Positions 52,213 through 58,893 of a DNA stretch of 64,000 nucleotides are shown here, piece by piece. Source of the DNA: Halarcobacter ebronensis (GTDB lineage: Bacteria; Campylobacterota; Campylobacteria; Campylobacterales; Arcobacteraceae); the NCBI RefSeq assembly GCF_013201825.1, contig NZ_CP053836.1, forward strand, positions 744,001-808,000, given 5' to 3'. Every line of letters starts with the position of its first letter. The first letter of the stretch is position 1. Made by a program: the position numbers and the translations under genes. A model generated the notes under the pieces. That model was not told the DNA's origin. It searched no databases and saw only the letters and a list, made by a program, of their open reading frames with translations.

Positions 52213-52523
52213 TGCAAGAAAAAAGTTCATTAGGTACAAATCCATACATCAACAAAGCAGAAGATGTTAATATAGTAAATCAAAATCCATACATAAATAG
52301 TGATACAACTGCTTCAAATCTTTTAAGTAGTTTTGATACAAATAAATTTTTGATAGGTGCAGTTGTGGGTGCAGTTGGTGCATATCTTTTAACAAATGAA
52401 AATGCACAAAAAGCTATTTTTAAAACTATTGCAAAGGGAAGTGCTCTTTTTAGTGCTGGAATTGAAGAGATGAAAGAGCGATTCGAAGATGCAAAAGCTG
52501 AGATGGAAGCTGAGCAAGAGTAA
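52212..52523 (+). CDS. Membrane protein with duplicated NPYIN motif, 103 aa
   Basis: An N-terminal soluble stretch carries the motif NPYIN twice (GTNPYINKAED and QNPYINSDT). A glycine-rich membrane helix follows (FLIGAVVGAVGAYLLTN), nearly the same as the anchor of the ferritin-like protein, and then an amphipathic Lys/Glu-rich helix. It may recruit partners through the repeated motif. It is translationally coupled to the preceding gene and eight bases from the second ATPase. Confidence 0.8.
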   Translation: MQEKSSLGTNPYINKAEDVNIVNQNPYINSDTTASNLLSSFDTNKFLIGAVVGAVGAYLLTNENAQKAIFKTIAKGSALFSAGIEEMKERFEDAKAEMEAEQE

Positions 52524-52531
52524 GAGAGAGT

Positions 52532-54640
52532 ATGAGTAACAACATAAAACTTTTACATAAGACCACAAAACGTGTAAGATTTTATTGTGATGAATTAAAA
52601 AGTAGTGATTTTAATAACTCCTCTTTAATTCAATATTTAGAGTCTATTGATGGAATCAATAGAGTAAGAATAAACAAAAAAATTGGTTCAATTGTTTTTG
52701 AACATGATGGAAAAGCTTTAAGTACAATAGAGGATTTATTAGCTAATCTAGATATAAATAGATACAAAGTTTGTGAAACTTTTTTAAGTAGTTGTTTCCC
52801 TTGCATAAAAGATGAAGAACCAAGCTTAAATGGTGTAATCAGAGCAGGTACAGCTTTGGGAACTGAGCGTTTTATCTCAAATGATACAGCTAAATTTTTA
52901 ATAACACTTTTTGCCGCAAAACCACTTTTATTTGAAGGAACAAAGGAGCTTTTTACTGAAGGTCTAACTTCAAAGGTTTTAGAAGCAATGGCAGTTGGTG
53001 TAAGTTTGGCAAGAAAAGATTATTTAGCAGCAAATAGTACAAATACTATGCTTGAACTTGGTGAATATATTGAAGAAACAACTGTACATAAAAGTGATGA
53101 TTTAATCAAAGAGTTAGCAAAACCAAATGTTACAAAAGCTTGGATTGAAGTTGAGGAAAAAGGAAAATTTACTCAAAAATTAGTTGATACGGCAACTATA
53201 AAAGTTGGCGATATTGTAATTGTTGGTGCTGGTGATACAATTGCAATTGATGGACATATTATTTCTGGAAATGCTTCTGTTAATCAAGTCTCAATGACAG
53301 GAGAGAGTGAACCTGTATCAAAACAAAGAGGTGATAGGGTTATCTCTGGAACGGTTGTAGAAGATGGAAGATTAAAAATCTGGGCTGAATATGTTGGAGA
53401 AGATACGGCAACAGCTAGAATAAAAAACTATATAGCTAGTTCTTTAAATGAGAAATCAGCAATTGGATTAAAAGCTACAAAATTAGCTGATAAATTAGTT
53501 CCTGTCACTTTAGGCCTTGCAGGTGTCTCTTATCTAATAAATAGAAATTTTGAGAGTGTGGCAGCAGTTTTACAAGCAGATTACTCTTGTGCACTTAAAT
53601 TAGCTACTCCTGTTGCTTTTAAATCATCTATTTCAAAAGCTGGAAAAGATGGTGTAATGATTAAAGGTGCAAAATCTATTGAATCTTTAAGTAGCGCAGA
53701 CACTTTTGTTTTTGATAAAACAGGAACACTAACTTATGGAGAGCTTGAAGTAGAGTCAATAACCTCTTTTGATGATAAATGGAAAGAGGATGATATTTTG
53801 AACTTAACTGCAAGTGCAGAAGAGCACTATTTTCATCCTGTAGCAGAAGCTGTTGTAAAAGCAGCAAGAGAGAAAGGTTTTGTTCATATGCACCATGAAG
53901 AGGTTGAGTTTATAGTTGCCCATGGTGTTAAAACTATAGTAAAAGACAAAGAGGTTGTAATAGGGAGCAGACACTTTTTAGAGGATGATGAAAAGATAGA
54001 TTTCTCTAAATATGAAGATAAGATTGAAAAAGCTTTGTTAGATGGTAAAACAATGCTTTATGTTGGATATGATAAAGAGCTTCTTGGAACAATTGGTATG
54101 CGAGACAAAGTAAGAGAAAATGCCAAAGATACAATTAAAAGATTAAGAGACCTTGGTGTCAAAGAGATTGTAATGCTAACAGGAGATATCCAAGAGAAAG
54201 CTGATGTTTTAGCAAAAGAGCTTGGTGTTGATACAGTTTTTGCAAATATGAGACCAACAGATAAAGCTGAGATTGTAAATAAGTTAAAAGAAAAAGGTGC
54301 TAATGTTGCCTTTGTTGGGGACGGAATAAATGATGCTCCAGCACTTATGAGTGCTAATGTTGGTATTAGTATGAGTAAAGGTGCGGATATAGCAAAAGCA
54401 ACAGCTGATATTGGGCTTTTAAAAGATGATTTGGATTCAGTTGCCCAAGTAAAAGAGTTGGCAAATAAGACAATGAAACTAATAAACTACAATTTTAATA
54501 CAACAGTTGGAATAAACTCTATTATTCTAGCAGGTGCAACAATAGGATTGTTTAATCCTATCACAACAGCTGTTTTGCATAATGGAACTACCATAGGATT
54601 ACTTATTAATTCTATGAAGGGCATAAGCTTAAAAAAATAG
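52532..54640 (+). CDS. P1B-type ATPase, FezB-like, with Arg-motif N-terminus and non-CPx metal motif
   Basis: A 702-residue P-type ATPase with all catalytic motifs: TGES (Thr256), DKTGT (Asp395), HP in HYFHPVAEA and GDGIND. The membrane metal motif usually written CPCALGLATP is YSCALKLATP here (Cys353), so the first Cys and Pro are lost. The N-terminal ~85 residues form an HMA-like fold with TKRVRFYC in place of CxxC. An atypical ion motif and Arg-rich N-terminus are the features I recall for FezB (P1B-6), the pump of ferrosomes. It would move iron into a vesicle. Cu or Zn export is less likely given the motif. Confidence 0.88.
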   Translation: MSNNIKLLHKTTKRVRFYCDELKSSDFNNSSLIQYLESIDGINRVRINKKIGSIVFEHDGKALSTIEDLLANLDINRYKVCETFLSSCFPCIKDEEPSLNGVIRAGTALGTERFISNDTAKFLITLFAAKPLLFEGTKELFTEGLTSKVLEAMAVGVSLARKDYLAANSTNTMLELGEYIEETTVHKSDDLIKELAKPNVTKAWIEVEEKGKFTQKLVDTATIKVGDIVIVGAGDTIAIDGHIISGNASVNQVSMTGESEPVSKQRGDRVISGTVVEDGRLKIWAEYVGEDTATARIKNYIASSLNEKSAIGLKATKLADKLVPVTLGLAGVSYLINRNFESVAAVLQADYSCALKLATPVAFKSSISKAGKDGVMIKGAKSIESLSSADTFVFDKTGTLTYGELEVESITSFDDKWKEDDILNLTASAEEHYFHPVAEAVVKAAREKGFVHMHHEEVEFIVAHGVKTIVKDKEVVIGSRHFLEDDEKIDFSKYEDKIEKALLDGKTMLYVGYDKELLGTIGMRDKVRENAKDTIKRLRDLGVKEIVMLTGDIQEKADVLAKELGVDTVFANMRPTDKAEIVNKLKEKGANVAFVGDGINDAPALMSANVGISMSKGADIAKATADIGLLKDDLDSVAQVKELANKTMKLINYNFNTTVGINSIILAGATIGLFNPITTAVLHNGTTIGLLINSMKGISLKK

Positions 54641-54647
54641 AGGTAAT

Positions 54648-55301
54648 ATGGAAAAGCAAGAGATAATTGAAAAAAAGAGTTTAAATCTATTAAAAGATAT
54701 TGATTTAGATACAAAAAAAGAGATTGCTAAAATTGGTATGACAGCAACAATGGGAATTACTGTTGCAACTTCTATGTATATGAAAAATAAATTTATGAAA
54801 AGACTACATGTGGTTGCAGGGGTTGCCCTTGTAGGATTTTCATACTGGCATCACACTTTATATCAACCTGCAAAGAAAAAAGAGAGTAAAAAAGCATTGC
54901 CAGAGAAGATTAACTCTAAAGAGAGTGAAACAATTGTTGAAGAGAATCAAAATGTTGCAATATCTTTAAATAGCTTTTTTGCAGAGATGGCAATAACAGG
55001 AAAGTTGACCCACAATGAGTTCAAATCTTTTGAAGAGAAAATAGAGACTTTACTTTCAAGTTATGAAGTCCCTTCTATGAATATTTTAATAGATATTACA
55101 AAGTTAGAGGGAGTTGAGTTCAAAGTATTGTGGGATGATATTCTTTTTACTCTAAAACATATAAAAGAGATGAAAAAAGTTGCAATTGTTGGTAACAGTA
55201 AAGCTGAAGAGTACTCAACAAGTTTTGCAAATAGAGTATTCCCTTTCTCTTTAGAGTATTTTGAAGAGTATTCAAAAGCTAAAGAGTGGTTAAAAGCATA
55301 A
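54648..55301 (+). CDS. Membrane-anchored SpoIIAA-like (STAS-fold) protein
   Basis: 217 residues. One or two membrane helices lie at ~27-70 (GMTATMGITVATSMYM and VVAGVALVGFSYWHH), followed by a charged linker. The C-terminal ~120-residue domain has the alternating strands and helices of SpoIIAA-like proteins (MNILIDITKLEGVEFKVLWD, KKVAIVGNSKAEEY), a fold thought to bind lipids or small hydrophobic ligands. It ends the ferrosome-like cluster and is followed by a terminator. Role unknown; it may recruit soluble proteins to the membrane. Confidence 0.8.
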   Translation: MEKQEIIEKKSLNLLKDIDLDTKKEIAKIGMTATMGITVATSMYMKNKFMKRLHVVAGVALVGFSYWHHTLYQPAKKKESKKALPEKINSKESETIVEENQNVAISLNSFFAEMAITGKLTHNEFKSFEEKIETLLSSYEVPSMNILIDITKLEGVEFKVLWDDILFTLKHIKEMKKVAIVGNSKAEEYSTSFANRVFPFSLEYFEEYSKAKEWLKA

Positions 55302-55310
55302 TATACTTTA

Positions 55311-55336
55311 GGGAATAAATCTTTTATTCCCCTTTT
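55311..55336 (+). terminator. Terminator of the ferrosome-like cluster
   Basis: A 9-bp stem GGGAATAAA / TTTATTCCC with loop TCT, followed by CTTTT. Confidence 0.75.
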
Positions 55337-55342
55337 GTTAAG

Positions 55343-55642
55343 TTACTCAGCTATATCTGAACCACTAACAAATACTTGATGTCCCTCTCCCGCATCAAAA
55401 ACTGCACTATAAGTTCCAGCTGGTTTTTTAAATGAGATTTCACTATCTTCGCTTATTTTTGCTTCAAATACTTTTTTATCATTTTGTAGAAGATAAAAAT
55501 TTACTCCACTTGCACTACTTCCATCACTAAATCCAGCTTCACAAGTAATAGTGTCATCTCCATTGTCAAAACAATTCATAATAGCAGTATGGGCAAACAT
55601 TGAACTAGCTAAAAGAGCTACACCTATAAAAATTTTTTTCAT
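55343..55642 (-). CDS. Small periplasmic protein downstream of feoB
   Basis: I start at the ATG at 55642, which has AAAAGGAGAG in front and a clean signal peptide (MKKIFIGVALLASSMFAHT). A longer frame would run back into feoB. The 99-residue product has a pair of cysteines (MNCFDNGDDTITCEAGF), likely a disulfide, and strand-rich sequence like a small beta-sandwich. It is probably in the feo operon. I do not know its role; a periplasmic iron or nickel-type binding protein is one possibility. Confidence 0.8.
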   Translation of the reverse strand: MKKIFIGVALLASSMFAHTAIMNCFDNGDDTITCEAGFSDGSSASGVNFYLLQNDKKVFEAKISEDSEISFKKPAGTYSAVFDAGEGHQVFVSGSDIAE

Positions 55643-55668
55643 ATTCTCTCCTTTTTTAAATTTATTTT

Positions 55669-58149
55669 TTATTTCGTTGAAATTTTTGGTTTTATTCCAC
55701 CTTCCCAATTTATATTTTTATTAGGGAAAAGTGCCACTATAAGAGCAATAAAAACAATGGCAAAATAGAAATATGTCATTGCTTCAACTCCTGTGTAGTT
55801 ATTATATGAACCAATTGAAAATACAATTGAGGATAAAACTATCCCAAGTGTAACTGGGAAAAATATTGCAAAAAGCATCCACTTATAACTATTTGTTTGC
55901 ATTTTTACTACAATCATTGTAGCTATACAAGGTGGAGTTAAAAGCATAAAAATAATAATTGCAGCTGCATGTAAAGGTGTATATCCACTATTTAATGACA
56001 TAGCTTCTTCTGCTCTCATGCTATCAGCTTTATTATTTTCATAAATTGAACCTAAAGTTGCAACAGCACTCTCTCTTGCTGCAAAAGAACTTAAGAAAGC
56101 TACATTTATTCTCCAATCAAAACCTGCATATTTTGTTATTGGCTCAATTGCTCGACCTGCCATTCCAAGAAGAGAGTTTTCAATTTTTTCATTTTTTATA
56201 CTTCTTAAAACTCTTTTTCTATCTGTTGATAATTTTCTTAATGCTGCATTTATTTTTTTTGCTTCTGCATCCCTTAGAGGTTTTACAAATTTAAAAAATA
56301 TGCTGTTTTTTTGAAGGAAATCTTCATCAACTTTTTTAGACTCTTCAGGTGATGAAAGAGTCATCTTTTTTGCTCTATAACTATCATAATAGTTTAGTAG
56401 TTGTGATACTTTTTGTTTTGAATCAACTTCACTATAGTAACTGCTACTTTGTGTTGCCCTATCAAATTTAGTTAATGCTACTTCAATATCATTTTCAAAA
56501 TTTGCTTTTGAAGTTTCATCTATTCCTGGAAATTGCAATAGGGCAAAAAGAACTATGGCAACTGCTAATACAATTGTTACTACTTTTTTTATATATATCC
56601 AAACCCTTTGAACAGCTCTTATTACAACACCTTTTACTGTTGGAAGATGATATGGTGGCAACTCCATTAAAAAAGGAGCAGTTTCCCTTGTTTTTAAAAT
56701 TGTAGAGGTTAGAAGTTTTGCCACAATTAATGCAACAAAAAGGGTAACTGTAGAGATAAAAAACATCATTATTGCCATCTGTGCTTTAAAAAAAGCACCA
56801 AGAAGTAGGGTATAAAAAGGCACTTTTGCAAGGCAGTTCATATAAGGAACTGAAAAGATTGTTGCCATTCTTGCTCTATCATCTGCTATTCCTTTTGTTG
56901 CCATAACTCCAGGAACTGCACAACCTCCAACCATTGCACCACCTAAAACCAAAGGTAGAGTTGATTGTCCGTGAAGTCCAAATCTTTTAAATACTTTATC
57001 AAGAATAAAAGCCATTCTTGGCATATATCCCACATCTTCCATTATTGCAATCAGCGCAAAGAGAATAAAAAATATTGGAATATAGTTCATTAAAGCATTT
57101 GCACTATTTACCATCCAAACACCCAAATCTGTTATCATAGGAACATCGATTAAATCTGCTTGGGGAAGAATATCAATAACAAAATTTTTAAAGCTTGCTA
57201 AAATCGGCCAAGTATAATCTGTAAGTTTATATCCCCATACAATTGAGATTTGATAAACCAAAAACATAAGTAAAATCAAAATAGGAAGGGCTAAAAATCT
57301 ATTTAGGATGATTTTATCAACTTTATCTGTTAGAGTTTCGATTCCACTTTTTTTGTCTTCAATTGCATTATGGTAGATAATATCAGCAGAGTCATATCTA
57401 ATAGAAGCTAAAAATGAAGGAAAATCTTTATCATACTTTTCATGGAAAATTTTAGACTCTTTTTCTATCTCTTCTTCAATCTTAGGATAATCTTTTTTTA
57501 AATACTCAATTATAGTTGTATCACCTTCAAGTAGTTTAATACAAAGCCATCTTTTATTAAGATGAAAAGTATTCTCTTGGATTTTCTTTTCAATTGAGTT
57601 TATGTGAGGTTCTAACTCTTCGTAATTGATTTTGAAATCTTCATAGCTTTTTTTATTTGTTGCTACATCAACAATACTTTTCATAATCTCTTTGCTTCCA
57701 ACTCCCTTTGCTCCTGTTGCTTCAATAACGGGACAATTAAGCATTTCAGAGATTTTTTTTGAGTCTATCTCTATTTCTCTTCTTTTTGCCACATCCATCA
57801 TATTTAATACAACTACAACTGGAATTCCAATTTCAAGTAACTGAAAAGTCAAATATAGATTTCTTTTTATATTCGAAGCATCAATAACATTTACAATAAC
57901 TTCTGGAGTTTCATTTAATATAAACTCTTTTGCAACTCTCTCCTCAAGGGAATATGAACTAAAAGAGTAGGTTCCAGGAAGATCAACCATCTCAATTTTA
58001 TAGTTTCCATATTTAAAAAATCCAGTTTTTTTATCAACTGTTACACCTGGATAGTTTGCAATATGTTGTTCTATCCCACTAACCATATTAAAAATTGTAG
58101 ATTTACCACAATTTGGTTGTCCTGCAAGGGCAACTTTTATATTATTCAT
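55669..58149 (-). CDS. feoB: Ferrous iron transporter FeoB
   Basis: 826 residues. The N-terminal GTPase domain has G1 GQPNCGKST (~10-18), G3 DLPGTYS and G4 NMMD, and is followed by a helical GDI-like region. The membrane part carries two gate repeats (VGGCAVPGVMATKGI and the C-terminal TPPCIATM segment). FeoB brings Fe(II) across the inner membrane. Compared with E. coli FeoB there is a ~130-residue charged insert before the last gate (~560-690, DRATQSSSYYSEV...), predicted outside the bilayer. It overlaps feoA by four bases. Confidence 0.97.
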   Translation of the reverse strand: MNNIKVALAGQPNCGKSTIFNMVSGIEQHIANYPGVTVDKKTGFFKYGNYKIEMVDLPGTYSFSSYSLEERVAKEFILNETPEVIVNVIDASNIKRNLYLTFQLLEIGIPVVVVLNMMDVAKRREIEIDSKKISEMLNCPVIEATGAKGVGSKEIMKSIVDVATNKKSYEDFKINYEELEPHINSIEKKIQENTFHLNKRWLCIKLLEGDTTIIEYLKKDYPKIEEEIEKESKIFHEKYDKDFPSFLASIRYDSADIIYHNAIEDKKSGIETLTDKVDKIILNRFLALPILILLMFLVYQISIVWGYKLTDYTWPILASFKNFVIDILPQADLIDVPMITDLGVWMVNSANALMNYIPIFFILFALIAIMEDVGYMPRMAFILDKVFKRFGLHGQSTLPLVLGGAMVGGCAVPGVMATKGIADDRARMATIFSVPYMNCLAKVPFYTLLLGAFFKAQMAIMMFFISTVTLFVALIVAKLLTSTILKTRETAPFLMELPPYHLPTVKGVVIRAVQRVWIYIKKVVTIVLAVAIVLFALLQFPGIDETSKANFENDIEVALTKFDRATQSSSYYSEVDSKQKVSQLLNYYDSYRAKKMTLSSPEESKKVDEDFLQKNSIFFKFVKPLRDAEAKKINAALRKLSTDRKRVLRSIKNEKIENSLLGMAGRAIEPITKYAGFDWRINVAFLSSFAARESAVATLGSIYENNKADSMRAEEAMSLNSGYTPLHAAAIIIFMLLTPPCIATMIVVKMQTNSYKWMLFAIFFPVTLGIVLSSIVFSIGSYNNYTGVEAMTYFYFAIVFIALIVALFPNKNINWEGGIKPKISTK

Positions 58150-58391
58150 TTACAATCCTCAATCTCTACTAACATTGCTTCACTTTTTCTGACACTTAGA
58201 TGATAGTTGTGTAGTTTTAACTGCATGGGATCATATAAAGGAGCCTCTCTTATCACTTCAATTTCAACACGGTTTACAAATCCCATATCTAAAAGTTTGT
58301 GTAGAAGTTTTCCTTTTGCATGGATTTTCTTAACCCTTGCTTTTTCACCTTTTTTTAGTAGGTTTAGTGTTTTTGTCTCATTTGTATTCAT
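58146..58391 (-). CDS. feoA: Ferrous iron transport protein FeoA
   Basis: An 81-residue SH3-like cytoplasmic protein that assists FeoB. Motifs: HKLLDMGFV (the LxxMG loop of FeoA/DtxR-type SH3 domains), EIEVIREAPLYDPM and the closing LSVRKSEAMLVEIE. TAAGGA lies upstream of the ATG. The last codons overlap the feoB start, so the two are translationally coupled. Confidence 0.96.
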   Translation of the reverse strand: MNTNETKTLNLLKKGEKARVKKIHAKGKLLHKLLDMGFVNRVEIEVIREAPLYDPMQLKLHNYHLSVRKSEAMLVEIEDCK

Positions 58392-58534
58392 TCTAATCCT
58401 TAAAGATTTTTCATAAAAAATAGTTAAGGCTTTTTATAGTTTATATCCTTCTTTTTAATATAATGATATTTAGGAATTGGAACTATTTGAAGTATTATAG
58501 TTTTTAATCGAAATCTCTATTTTTTAATTTTCTT

Positions 58535-58651
58535 CTATTTTTTTGATGAACAATTTTTGCTTCCACAATTGCAACTACCACTTTTAAAAAGTTTTTTATA
58601 GATATAAAATAGTGCTAGTAGGGCAATTATTAATAAAATAAAATCTTCCAT
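58535..58651 (-). CDS. FeoB-associated Cys-rich membrane protein
   Basis: A 38-residue gene upstream of feoA on the same strand, with AAAGGA before the ATG. It has one membrane helix (ILLIIALLALFYIY), then a basic linker and a cysteine-rich tail (SGSCNCGSKNCSS). This is the form of the FeoB-associated Cys-rich membrane protein family (small FeoC-like proteins), usually found next to feoB. A Fur-like dyad lies upstream. It probably binds iron or an Fe-S cluster at the FeoB channel. Confidence 0.85.
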   Translation of the reverse strand: MEDFILLIIALLALFYIYKKLFKSGSCNCGSKNCSSKK

Positions 58652-58676
58652 TTTTGTCCTTTGATAAATTATGATT

Positions 58677-58693
58677 TTAATAATAATTATTAA
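58677..58693. promoter_or_regulatory. Fur-like dyad before the feo genes
   Basis: TTAATAAT-A-ATTATTAA is a perfect 17-bp palindrome of the GATAAT/ATTATC type with the G/C positions changed to A/T. The remaining ~200 bases up to 58893 are AT-rich and show no other signal. Confidence 0.45.
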
Positions 58694-58893
58694 TTAGTGT
58701 ATTGTATTGGATAATCTCTTTAAAAAATCTTAAAAATTAGTGACTCATGGCGTGATAAAAATCTATATTTTAAAAAAAATATTTGATTTGAAAAGATTAA
58801 TTTTTAGTAAAAATACTTTTCCAATATCATCTTTATGTATAATTCAAAGAATTATTCAATATAATAAAAAAACATATAATAGTAGGTTTATAA

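Larger units (their letters stand above)
48239..55301 (+). other. Ferrosome (fez)-like gene cluster, nine genes
   Basis: Nine plus-strand genes in close order: P-type ATPase, small HMA-like protein, ferritin-like protein with membrane anchor, four small glycine-rich membrane proteins, a second P-type ATPase and a membrane-anchored SpoIIAA-like protein. Known fez clusters encode the P1B-6 ATPase FezB and small membrane proteins that build iron-storing vesicles. Shared Arg-x-Arg N-terminal motifs, the ferritin-like gene, and flanking feoAB and Fur-type boxes support a similar iron-storage compartment. Spacing is tight from 50457 onward; a 64-bp gap with TATAAT separates the first ATPase. Assignment is inferred, not searched. 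Confidence 0.6.

Noticed and set aside
48239-54640. Reading the two P-type ATPases as a copper or zinc efflux pair
   Set aside because: Neither has a CxxC HMA domain, the second lacks a CPx motif, and the neighbours are ferritin-like and small glycine-rich membrane proteins, with no copper chaperone or MerR/CsoR-type regulator.
48239-55301. Magnetosome or encapsulin locus
   Set aside because: No mam-type protease, CDF transporter, actin-like MamK or encapsulin shell protein was seen; only the general logic of small glycine-rich membrane proteins is shared.
55643-55708. Longer N-terminus for the periplasmic protein after feoB
   Set aside because: It would overlap the feoB end and hide a good signal peptide and ribosome site at 55642.
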